From Nectonema munidae (Eukaryota; Nematomorpha; Nectonematoida; Nectonematidae), in assembly GCA_030549495.1 (NCBI GenBank), contig JAUIRK010000875.1, positions 1,081,501 to 1,145,500 of the forward strand: a stretch of 64,000 nucleotides of DNA, in the 5' to 3' direction. Both the position numbers and the translations under genes were made by a program. Of this stretch, positions 21,913-33,500 are shown in pieces. The notes under the pieces are model-generated. The model was not told the origin of the DNA and did no database searches. It saw nothing but the letters and a program-made list of their open reading frames with translations. How positions within the stretch are numbered: position 1 is the stretch's first letter; each line of letters begins with the position of its first letter.

Positions 21913-24456
21913 TATAATTATACCGTATACAGTAGGAACCATAAATATAAAAAGTAAATCAATTTCCTTCAATATGCTTTTTTTACTAGTGGTATACGGG
22001 TCCCAATTTTTTGACTGAGTCTGATTGTGAACCAATATCGATCCTTGAATAAATTAGGAGTGATTAGAATGTGCGATTTTAAACTGGTAGGCGAAAAAAG
22101 CCACTAAATGTTTCAGAGATTATTTGAACTTGCCTATGTTCGTGTCCAGTTGCATCTGAGTGATGATTATGTATGAATATAAACTGGAACGTATATATTT
22201 AAAAAAGTTAGACAACGAAGTATTGTAACAAAATTGAAATCGTAAAGGATTCCAGTATTTATTATAGCTTCGTTTTTTCCGTACGTAATTTTGAAATGTA
22301 ACATGTCGTATGCCCCCCTCCTTTGGGAATACACTCGTGACTCTAATTAGGGTCGCGGCGCTGGTGTAGAGAATCTATGTTTTAGACTAAAACGATTTGT
22401 GATGTTGTTTTTGCAGCAAAAAGGAAGCAAAGAACACGCTTTTCTCAAAGTAATATTATATTTAAAATTTACAAAATATTTGGACAATGTCTTTGGATTG
22501 ATGCCGATCTAATCTGTCCAATATTTTTTACCAAATCAAACTAATCGCTTAAGCCTTAAAAAACGTTCAAATAAGGCATATTTTTGGCATTATAATAAAT
22601 CATAGGATATTTGTTCTTTTTTTTGGACGTAAACGAATTTTTAAAATTAATTCCCGCCAGAGTTGCGGGGGCTGAAGTCGGAGTCCGTATCTTAAAATTT
22701 GGAAATCAGAATTTGCCTTGAATTTTTTTAGTATTAAAAAATACTAAAAAATTTTCTTTAAGTTTTTTTCGGAACAGGAAGTAAAAGATTGGTTTTAAAT
22801 ATTTAAATTTTTGGGTATTTGGGATCGGAATGGCATTTTTGCGAATAAACAATTCTAAAATTGTAGATATTTGTCCAAAAAAATTAGTTTTCTAACTTAG
22901 GAACTTAATATCTAAATTACACGATTTTTCTGGAAATTGATTTCGCGTAATTTAATTTCGTACTGTGCATAAAATGCATGTCCAAATATTTCCCTATATA
23001 ACGTCGTTGTTGGGGCCAAGTCTGCGAAGCCCGTCATAAACGAGAAAGCATTATAGAGAATTCACATGGCGAACGCCTGAAAATGTTCCAGTGCTTTACG
23101 ATGCGTGTAAATACCTAATTATAGCACTATTTGGATAGAGGGTAGAATCTACATCTCAGGCGGGCTATAGAAGGAGCGCCGTGAAGTCGGAGTCTGAGGC
23201 ATTTGAGAACCTGTTGAAGTGGGAGTCGTCATAACGACATCATCAACAAAATTTTTAGTAAGCACTACTGTTGTTCATCAACACTATTACAATAAAATAT
23301 TTAAAGATGCTTATCTAAATCCAAGGCCATATCCTTATTTCACTCTCGAATTAATTTTCCATATCGATAAATATAAGTACAGTCAAACCTGTAAAAGAGA
23401 CCACGCGAGGGAACCAACAAAAGTGGTCTTTGTGATAAGCTTAATTCGGGAAAATTGAAACTGGTCGTTTTAAACTGGTTCTAGTTTAATATAAGTGCTC
23501 GTTGAAGCAGGTTGGAATCTAGCTTGTATAAATTGTAGATCCACTCAACTTCTCATAAATTATGATTAAATGTGCAAATCAAGTTATGTTAGAAATGAAT
23601 TCAGAGTAGAGGTAGCAAAATATTGGCAGGAATCACATGTTTTTGTTCCCACTATGCAGCTTTGCTTTAAAGCAAAGGCCAATCGTATATTTTATTTCGG
23701 ACTATGTCGAATTTCTGTAAGTCAAATTTTCCCCAACTCTATCAATTTTGACTATCGATTGCCCATTCTAACCTTTGAGGATCAGTGTAACACGGCTGTC
23801 GCAACAAATGTAACAATTTTAATCTTCTTAGTCAAATTTAAATTTTTTTGTGAGAAAGTTGGCTTCACTAATTGTAAAAATTGTGAGGTGTGAGAAAATG
23901 TTAATATCAAAAAATGACGATTTTTTTCACTTTGGCTGATCAACTAAATACAGACTTTTCGCATAAATTCTTTCGTTTTTTGGGTTGATATTTTCTTTCA
24001 CTCCTGCTTTCATATGCATAATGTACCATTGGGCCTATAATACCAAGTATGGACCAAATACACAAGGCTTTGATTGGTATCAAAGCTTCTTGCTTGCTTT
24101 GCCAAACTCGTAAGATGTATTTTATCAATTGCTCACAATTCTTATAACTCACCTTCTTTTGTCCTAGAAGGAAATGATGTATATGTGTCCTTGTAATGCC
24201 ATTATTATTAGCCTTTTTTCCATTCTCTGTTTATTTATGATTCCATGCTTCTTACAATTACATCTTTAATTATCCTTTAAGTAAATAATTATTATAATTC
24301 CACTTTTCATATGTAAATAGTCGCTTTCCATTTTTTGCGTATAATTTAAAATGCAAATATATTTTAGTTTTCTTGATAAAATCATTTTCTTTACATTTAT
24401 GCGCAATGGTGAGTAATTTTTTTCATAATCCCACATGTTTTCATCTATTTTTTGTT
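21913..24456. other. AT-rich intergenic stretch
   Basis: TACAGTCAAACCTGTAAAAGAGACCAC at 23378 is one end of a pogo-type element without a clear partner. Two TCGGAGTC-rich patches (22672, 23186) resemble each other. A 33-base segment at 22417-22449 has good splice borders (TTGTTTTTGCAG...GTAATA) but encodes only 11 residues. A 107-codon frame at 23570-23893 is unrecognised. Confidence 0.3.
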
Positions 24457-24590
24457 CAATCCTTTGAGGAGCACAATTTGGGAAGACTGGCTAATCTTTA
24501 GCTTTCTTTTTCAATGGATTTTTATATATTTTAAGCTTGCAATTATTGTTTCTTGGTAAACTGGTGTCACACTCATCCTCAAAGGCTTAA
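24457..24590. mobile_element. Short inverted-repeat element, second GCAGACG-related family, copy 1
   Basis: Left end TCAATCCTTTGAGGAGCAC, right end CTCATCCTCAAAGGCTTAA, reverse complements over the CCTTTGAGGA core. The right arm also holds GGTGTCACACTCATCCTC, which in reverse is the start of the copy at 45498. Ends in a TTAA-like site. Confidence 0.55.
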
Positions 24591-25418
24591 CTCATTTCAC
24601 ATCAGAAAAAGCAGTTGGGAAAAACGCAATTTAAAATCAATAAATCATCTGCGTCTGACGATTGGATAAAATGAATTGATAAATAATATGTGAAGAATTT
24701 ATAATCACTACGCAAATTAATAGTAATGCGTTTATACGCAAATTAATCGCGTTCTTTTACTTTTTGAATGAATTTTGAAATGGGTAACTTTGAGGCGTAG
24801 CGATTTTTATTTCACAAGGCGCTTTAAAATTGAAATAGATCTATTTTGATTCATTTATGCCGTATTTAATTTTTGACATGGAATAAAAAATCATCAGTTA
24901 TATGAAAATTCATTCAAAAAGAGAATCAAACTTTTCATTTTCGAAAAAATGCCTGGAAGAATTAAAAAGGCAAGAAAGCTAAGCTTTATTATTTATTAGA
25001 TTCGCTAAATGAAATTTTTGGGAAATTAAAAAGGCGCCATGCCGGAAAATGGAACTCAGAAATGGCGCGACTGTTACTATTGCTAGTTACGTCGCTGCTG
25101 GCTGTTATATTAGTTAAAACTATTCCATATATTTCTTCTTTTTAGCTATCTTCCTATCTTTCGCATTCCTCCTTTCTCTCAACAAAGTCGCCAATATTAT
25201 CTTTTCAATCCCAAGAACGTTTGTTAGGAACTCTTGATTGCCTAAACAACTCTCATTTAGAAATTCTCAAAATTTCACCAGAAAACTTAGCCGTATGTTT
25301 TCCTTTGTACTATCTATATAATAATAAGTAAGTGTGTGGTCGCTGGAAGCATTCTGACTGGTTGAAATATAATTATTGACATAAATTTGACCAATCAGAT
25401 GACAGAATCAAGACTCAG

Positions 25419-25791
25419 TGGCGTATTCAATGGGGGCGGATTGGGCCATAGCGCCTAAATGAAGTATGGATCTTTTATATATATATTTGGCTTTCAGTTT
25501 ATTTGAAATGGTTATTTTTGTAAATAGATCTACATGATTAGAAATTCAATGCAAAACGAGAGAATAAGTTTCTGAATACGTCACTGTGTACATTATTGAA
25601 ATGATTAGGAGAGGATGAAATTTATTTAATTGTATTTACACCAAAATTTTTGTATCAATGTATTCATTTTTTATATTATATAAAGAAATTTGTTTAAAAT
25701 GTGCTCCTTTAATAATAATATATAAAAAGCTATACTATCTTTATGTGGCAAGTATCATCGGCATCCATATGTGCGCCCCATCGATACACTC
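25419..25791. mobile_element. hAT-like non-autonomous element
   Basis: Left end CAGTGGCGTATTCAATGGGG; right end, on the minus strand, GAGTGTATCGATGGGGCGC. The arms agree over GTAT...ATGGGG. AT-rich interior without coding signal. Family assignment rests on the CAGTGGCG end alone; no target duplication was established. Confidence 0.45.
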
Positions 25792-26304
25792 ATTGGCTGT
25801 GGTGTCCAAGTTTGAGTCAAGTTAAATTTCATTGAAATGGTATTGATGCAGTCTTTTTAGCATATAATAAAACGATTTATTTTTCTTCATCAAAATCTTA
25901 GTTTTTAAGGTTAATTTATTAAGACATATATGTAAGAAAATGTAATGATGAAAAAAACATTGTTAATTATAAAACTTCTTTTGATTCACATTTATTATAC
26001 ACTTGAAACCATAAATATAAATCATGAGCAACTTCAAAATTTAAAACACGAACACAACTGTGAAAATAAAAAATAAAAGTATTTGCAGAATATAGTTGGA
26101 ACGGTGATACGATCGTGTAATTTGAATATTTAAAATTTCAAAATTTTACTTCGTCAAAGTTTTTGCATCAATGATAATAAATTTACGATCAATGAGCTTA
26201 AATAACTTTATCTCAGCGGGCAGCATAAAAATCCAGTGATTAAAAACTTGCCTCTTTGGTAAAAACAAATTCATTTGAATAATCATTATTATAGATTTAT
26301 AGAT

Positions 26305-26455
26305 ATAGAGTGGCATGGCAGGTTGGTTGAGATGATGGACTCAGCACGGAAGCCTCTAGGTTCGATTCCTCATCGATACCAATTTGTTCATAGTTTGACA
26401 TAAGCGGTACATCAGTGCCTTGTCAATGAAAACACATCCACGGTACCTTTACCTA
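26305..26455 (+). repeat. tRNA-derived SINE, copy 2
   Basis: GGCATGGCAGGTTGGTTGAG resembles an A box region and AGGTTCGATTCC (26363-26374) is a near-perfect B box, with tRNA-like spacing. The body contains CAGTGCCTTGTCAATGAA, shared in part with copy 1. Diverged from copies 1 and 3 in the head. Confidence 0.6.
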
Positions 26456-26607
26456 TAAATGATGCAAAGAATATGAAATTTTATAAATAATAAAATCTGT
26501 GAAAACCGGATTACCTTGGGATCAAATAAAAAATTTTGTTTTCACAAAACACCCGTTAATGGGAGTGACATTTTTTTTTAATCTTTTGTGCTTTTTATCT
26601 TTCTTTT

Positions 26608-27865
26608 TTAAAGTATATTCCGTGAGTATATTCCGATATCAATGTAATCATCAGCTGTAACACCTGATTCAGAGATACAGGGAACGAGATCTGCTAAAGA
26701 AACTTCTTCTTCATTATTATCATAATCTATATTGTCAGAAAACGTAGGCATCACAAAACCACTGTGTTTGAAACATTTTGTAATTGTAGCAATTTTTACA
26801 TTTTGCCAAGCGAAATCAATAAAATCAAAAATAGTAATAGATTTTGTCAATTCAACAACGCTCAAACTTTTATCCATTTTAGCCAATAAATTTGTCATGA
26901 GCATTTTTCGATTACACGTTTTAAACGATCTTATTATGCCTAAATCAAGTGGCTGAACAAAACTTGTTGTGTTTGATGGAAAAAATTTTAAACAAATGTT
27001 TCTAAGCTCCACATCAGGTGTATGTGATGTAGCATTATCGAAAAAATGTAAAAAAAAATTCGTTTTTCACGCATCATTTTTTTATTAACTTCCAGTATCC
27101 AAAGTGAAAATATTTTTGATGTCATCTAAGCTTTACAGTTGGGAAAATAAATCGCTTGCAAGTCGTTAGTTTTGATATTTTTAAAACAACGTGGCTTCTT
27201 TGATTTACCAATTACCAATGGTTTCAGTTTCCTACCAGACGCACTACAAGCAAACATAATAGTTAAACGTTCTTTGCAAATTTTTACTTCATTTTTTGAA
27301 TGATATTTAGCAGCCTAAGTTTTTTCAGGTAGAACACAAACTAAAGTGCAGTCTCATCGCAATTAAATATGTTACTCAAATCACAACCATTAATAATTAT
27401 GCCATCTAAACAAGAAAACCAATCATTGACTACTGCACTACTGGCTTTTTCACCACAAATTGCATACTACTTGATAGAGAGTACCGAGAAGTCAACCATC
27501 CAGAAAGGCTTTGAAATCAGAATTGCGTAAAACAGCAGGAAATTCGGTCGCTTTCGATTGAATAATTGGACCAGAAAGTGGAAAGTTTTTTGCTCTTGCT
27601 CGTTGAAGCCATTCCCACTTTAATAAAATTCGTTCATCTTATCAAATTTACAAAGGCTATCAAAGCGTTTTTTGCTCACAGAAGCATTGTTTTGATACTG
27701 TTGTAGATAAACGTCAGCTTTTTTTAAAATGTCAGAAACTGTGTTTGTACCAACTCCGTACTTTTCACTCAGCATTTTTTGTGTTGGCTTAGGTGTCATT
27801 TAAAAATCATTTATTAGCTTAATCTTAGACCCAAGATCATGCTCACGACAAGTACAATTTTAATA
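26608..27865 (-). pseudogene. pogo/Tigger-type transposase relic
   Basis: DDE transposase of the Tc1/mariner superfamily that would cut and paste its own element. The N-terminal helix-turn-helix (MLSEKYGVGTNTVSDILKK) lies near 27740-27790, FNCDETAL with the first aspartate near 27340, KPLVIGKSKKPRCFK near 27200, and a frame from 27012 to 26608 with NTTSFVQPLDLGIIRSF and FAWQNVKIATITKCFKHSGF. Order and spacing match Tigger proteins. Several stops and shifts in the middle make it inactive; the last 134 codons are still open. Terminal repeats were not identified. Confidence 0.88.
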
Positions 27866-29573
27866 TTGATTTTATTTTTCAATAAAAAAAATCGATGAAA
27901 TAATTATATATTTGCTATTTATTACAATAATACTAAAACCTCTCTAAAATAAACTTTATTTTACAAAAAAAATTTAAAGACTTTATGTAGATTATAAGAC
28001 CGGTTTAAAAAAAAGAAGCCGGTAGGTATACAAAGAATAAATTATTATCATAGTTTTAATATAATTTTTTTTTGGACTCATTAAATTGTTCGATTTAGAC
28101 AAAAATCCGCTTTTGTCAAAGGCCGGTATATAGAGATTACACGATACCTTATTTACACAATTTAAAAATCAAAAACTATTTTAGATGAAGTCAAACATTA
28201 TATTTTTTGGGTTAGAATACTATCCGAATATTGTGTGTTTTTACTTTCAACGTGTAATCCATAAATGAAATAATCATGCCTTTAAAAGTCTTCCATTTGG
28301 TCATTGGTTGGACTTGCTCTTAGAAATAAGAGTACACTTTTGTATAGATAAGAATTTTTCTTAAAAAATAGCCCATTCTCTCAAAATAACTATCCCACTG
28401 TAGGTTGAACCACAGCCCTCTAAATATCTATGTTCAGTATGCTAACTTCTCCGAGCTCTTTTTAATTCCATTGAATTATCCTATATGAATCCGGCACATG
28501 CTATTCTACCTACACCCTTGTATAAAGGTATATATATTCTATCCATATGTACGTATACATAATGATTGTGTTGTGTTCTATCCATTATTACTTCTCCTTC
28601 ATTACCTTTATTTTAAGATAGGACTAGCAACACACATCAGAACTTAAACGAGTTCACGCTAGTACACACAATCATTCCATTTTTCATTTGCTTTTTCTAA
28701 GTCAACAAACTAGTATTAGTTCTCTTTAAGCATTCCAGTCCTGTGGTATTTAGCACTAATCATTTATTTTAGTTTTATATGGCTGGCTTTATGCAAACAA
28801 AACGCATGCCACTTTTTAAATATTATATTTTATAGCTTTTCCTGGTCCAAACCTCTAAAATCTGTTTTGCATGTTAAAACAAATCTACACTTAACTTGAA
28901 GTGAGATACGTCGAATATTCGCTTTTAAGCTGTGCCAGCTCATTCTAGCACAATTTGACGAACAGCCGAGTAGCGTAAATATATTTTTAAATGAAGCAAA
29001 TTAGTGTTATTATTACTAACCAAATAACTGGCAAACTAGGTAATCAAATAGCTAGCTAATTTTTACTAATTTTGTTTTTTTAATTGTCTTTCCATTTTAT
29101 TAATAGTCTGTAATTGCTCCCTTTTTCTAGATGTGTCATTTTTCTTTGTTTACGGCATCAAATATGGCATTACACACACCTCTATCTTGTTTCAAAATTA
29201 TTTCTTTTTTGTTCCCAAAATCAGTTTGAATTAAAACAACAAATTAGATGTTTGCAAACTAAATAATAATGAAAGAGTATTCATCTATAATTTTTTTAAT
29301 TATATATACTTTAAAATTTGAATAAAATTTGGCTCATGCAAAAAAATGGTTTTTATATGTCAATTTTTTCTAAAATTGTATTCTGCCTTTTAATCGCCCT
29401 GAGGGTATTCGTTTTTTCCTTCACAGTTTTAAGAAAAATGTGCCAGTCCTCAAGTTGTTGACGCATGTTTGTAATTTTCTTGTATTCTATTCGCTGAATC
29501 GCTCAACTTTTTGAATGTCCACTTTCTCCCAATTTTATTGTGATTATGTTTTTAGTCTGTCTTCCGAAATTAA
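27866..29573. other. AT-rich intergenic stretch, nothing identified
   Basis: No frame, exon or repeat end could be supported. GCCGGTA-containing patches at 28018 and 28122 might be the outer end of the Tigger element, but the match is too short. Confidence 0.3.
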
Positions 29574-29702
29574 CCCATTTAAGACCAAGCAAAGCAGACG
29601 ATATCTAAAAAACGCAGACGATTTATATTCAAAGTCATTGAAAAAAGCGGACCAAGATGAAATTACTTATGTTCCAAAATAGGAACATTGGTCGTAAATG
29701 GA
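29574..29702 (+). mobile_element. TTAA-flanked MITE with GCAGACGAT motif, copy 2
   Basis: 129 bp between TTAA at 29570-29573 and 29703-29706. Ends CCCATTTAAGACCAA and TTGGTCGTAAATGG are imperfect inverted repeats. Interior has CAGACGATATCT and CGCAGACGATTTATATTC. It is nearly the same sequence as 43901-44026. Confidence 0.75.
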
Positions 29703-30444
29703 TTAAAGACACTCGAGTTTTGCTTTATATGAGCAAATTGATTGAGCTAGAGGAATTAGGCGGATTTGAAAGTACGCGCTTTACGCATTATTCAGTACGC
29801 TGTATGCATTGTTCTAGTAGCACTACAATGAAACTATTGAAGCAATTTGGGAATTATGAAATATTTTAGAGAAGTTGAGTGATCTGAGTCAATAGTACTA
29901 AATACTCATCACACATCTGCCTCAAGCGTAGAAGTAAAGTGCTTGTAAATGTTTTTGAACACATTCGAGCTAGTGTTAATAGCATCAGACTTTAAGATTA
30001 CAACATTTTTTCTTCCATCTTTTGAAGAATGACTTTGAAAATCATCCCTTTTATGTCACTATGGAGCATTTTTTTCATGCTTTGTGCCATTAGCCGGAGA
30101 AGTGCATCCTCTTCTATGTACAGTAAATTTACATAACGAAATTAGCCTACAAAAAACACCCTCAGAAAATAGTATATTTAGATCAGGTATGGTCAACTTA
30201 AATCACATCGCGGGCCAATTTACTCCGAAAAAAATTATTACCAGCTACTTATTTACTTTACGCAGAAATTGTCAATCAACGCTAACTTTGAATTTAGATT
30301 TTTTTTTTCAAAAATTGTCTGGCTAAAAATTTGCAATCTCATTGATTAGATCAATGATAGAGTACGCCTTCCTAAATTGCCGAGATGGAAAAGAAATCCC
30401 CTGGTAAATTTTAGTATATCATTTTGAGGTGTATTTATTTTTAG

Positions 30445-30585
30445 AAAGAAATCACTCTTCTCGACTATGAGATTTTCAAAGACATATCCTCAGAAGAGTT
30501 TGTGAATTATGCAATTTCATCATCTCCAAAGTCTAAAGTGGAGTGCGCGCCTGTAGTTGTCAAATTCACAAAGCAATTCAACCAG
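30445..30585 (+). CDS. Ralgps: RalGPS exon, start of CDC25 domain
   Basis: 47 codons, phase 0 at both ends, acceptor TTATTTTTAG and donor [26 protein letters not shown] matches the [20 protein letters not shown] block of human RalGPS. Confidence 0.88.
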
Positions 30586-33500
30586 GTATCCTTTCTTTAA
30601 ACACCGCCACGTGCACAGTTATTTCCTGAAGACATTTTTGTCAGGTGTTTGAGAGATGTATGTATATGTATATATATGAGTTGATTTTAATACTAATACA
30701 TTCAGTTTATATCTTTGCGTATAAGGTAGAAATGTTTATTTACGGATGCTTAACTTTTATCAGCGAATCTGTTTCTTTTTCTCTGTTCCAATTTGTTACT
30801 GTAGCATTGTCTCTATTTCTCATACACTTTCAAATCAAATTATGTCATTTTTGCTTTTTTAAATTTAAAATTTAGAAAATTCAAATTATGACTAAAATTT
30901 TATAAAGTTTTTGAAATAATTTTTTTATTTCTTCGACTTGTTATATAATATATATATATATACATCTACGTCCGCGGCCCAATGTGATAAAGAAAAGTTT
31001 ACTTCCCTCTCCCCTCCTAATAATTTTAGGGATGTGCGCCCCTTATATACGTGTGTCTGTGTTTTTGAGCTGTGGATGAAATACATAATATTTATGCCAA
31101 ATTTAAATATCTTTATTCGCAATTTAAAAGATACAAATATAAATATTCCTCCAATTCTAGATTCTGAAGATGCAAAGAAAGTACAGATTACATCGTGCAA
31201 AAATATGAACAGATACTTTTTCACACAAGTTTTTACTTTGCAAATTTTAAATTTTATAAATGACAAGATATTAAAAAACGAACTAAAGGTTAAGAATAAG
31301 TATTTTATCCTTTCAAATGTAACAACTTTTTTCAATTGTCACAGTAAAATATAAAAGTAAATTATTTTTTGATAATAAATAGGATGGGATATAGCAATGA
31401 AAGGTTGTTTTTCAGCCATTTTCTACACTTTAAATTCCTTTGCATTTCGAAGGAATAGATTCCAAAAAGTCATTCCATTAGTGCACATATTATGACGAAA
31501 GAAACAAATCAATCACTCACTGACACAGACACACAAGTGTAAATTTATTTCAAGCACAAATACGATCCATCCCTACTGTGTTTTTGAGTGTAAGAATGTT
31601 GAGTGCCCATGTGTTTGTTTATGAGTGTGTGAGTGTCCGTGTAAAAGGTGGCAAACAATCATACCCCCCGCCCCTTCTCCTCCTAGATGGGCAAATTATG
31701 TAGTAACTAGAAGTGTAATGGCATCTAATTTTTTTTCTTTTTGGCTATTAACATGTCTGCTGCTATGATATTGAAAAGAAGATATTTGTCGACCCTGTTC
31801 GAGCAATTCCGTTTTTTAAGGACTATAACGTCGGTGCCTCCTTTATCTCGTCTTGGGTTGCTATGACTTGGAAGGTCTGAGAACTTTATCAAGCGTAATT
31901 GGAACAAGAGTCTTAGACGATTATGAAGCTAAATTGAAGTATTGAGAGATCCTACTTTTGAAAGAAAAGCTACACGGTACATAGCAATTCCAGCAATGGC
32001 GTCGGAAAACTAGCAGTTTGGAAGTTGTTTCATTTTTCGTTAAAGATATGGATTGACGGGTGGCATGCGCTTTAAAGCTTCGTAAAACCCAACTGAATAT
32101 TGAAAATCGTCTTTGATTTTTTCATTTTTAAAAGATTGCGACTAAGGCAGCTTCTTTCGTTTTGCAGTGAGCGATGAATTTTTCGTCACGAGAAGATCCA
32201 ATTTTGAGAACTACAGAATCTTGTCATTGACTTCTAATGAAGAGCGTCGTTGTGAAAAGATGAAAAGCCCTGAATGTGTTGGGCTTTTTATATTTTCACT
32301 GTTCAGGCTTTATGTCGGTGATAAATCCTCATGGACGATGGATAATATTTCCAGGATGAGATCTTTACGGACTCGTCATTTCCTTTCTTCAAGAAAAAAG
32401 TAGCCTGCATGAAAGTGCTTCAAACCCACAACCTTCTGAAGGACAACAACATTGAAATCTGTGTTTGAAGAGTTGCCCGAAAATTTTCACACTCAATTTA
32501 GCCGTACCAGGGTGGAGAAGCACATTGATGCTATCTTCGAGAAATGGAGACCAAGCCGTTTGAGCCACTTTTGTTTTCCTATCCTTTTCGTCTTCAAGTT
32601 GTTCTTGACGTCAATAGAGTAAATTCTGAATATTGGCCTTGTGAGTGTAAACCCACAATAAATTGTCTTATTCTTTCATTTTCCCTTATCATTATTAGTT
32701 TATTCTTGGGAAGTGGGTTATTATTGGCCAGAAAATTTTTTAGGAAGCGCTAAAAACAAAAACATATTAACAACAGGGTTCCGAAATCTCTATATCCTAT
32801 TATATATCTATATTAATATTTCTTTTTCTCCGTCATCCGTAGAAAAGACTGTGTAATGTGATGTTGAGTATATTTGTGACTTTTTATGAGAGTATGTCTG
32901 AGTGTGTGTATGTAGGGTAAGAGTGTTTGAATGTGCGTGCATATATATAAAAGTATGTTGAATTACATCTTTCGAACTAGCCTAAGGATGCAAATTTATA
33001 AATAAACTCAAAACTTTTATCAAAAAAAGACTTATTTAACTTTAATTTCAAAACATAATTAGAAGATCGACATCTTCCATACTCGATATTTTTGGAAATA
33101 AATCTTTAGTTTTTGATATTGATTTCTTACAATTGAGAAACAAATTCTAGATATATATATCAACAATATTTTATTCCTCTAAAATATATGGCTTCCTTTC
33201 GTCGATTTTTTCTTAATGTTAGTCTTTATTATTTCTCAAACCTTTTCTATGTGGTTAATTTTTGAGCCCTAGTGCTAAATGTAAGCATATTCTTTTGTGA
33301 ATGAACCTTGCTTTAATTATTTCAATGTTTTAGATCATTTTTTGGTGCGTTTCAAAAATCTTGCGCTCGGATACCCTTGAAGAAAGAGTGGAACACTTAT
33401 CCTACTTCATCAAGATCATCAAAGTATGTCTTTTTGCATCTTGTTTGAATAACCGTTGTTCTTTATTTCCACTTTGCAGTGTTTACACGATTTGAACAAT

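Noticed and set aside
22417-22449. 33-base segment with good acceptor and donor, considered as a micro-exon of RalGPS
   Set aside because: Eleven residues with no match to the family; splice-like words are common in this sequence.
23570-23893. 107-codon frame
   Set aside because: No family resemblance, no splice or promoter context, near a decayed pogo-type end.
30925-31354. Two overlapping frames of 136 and 138 codons on opposite strands
   Set aside because: They are mutual shadows in an AT-rich RalGPS intron; neither text is protein-like beyond composition.
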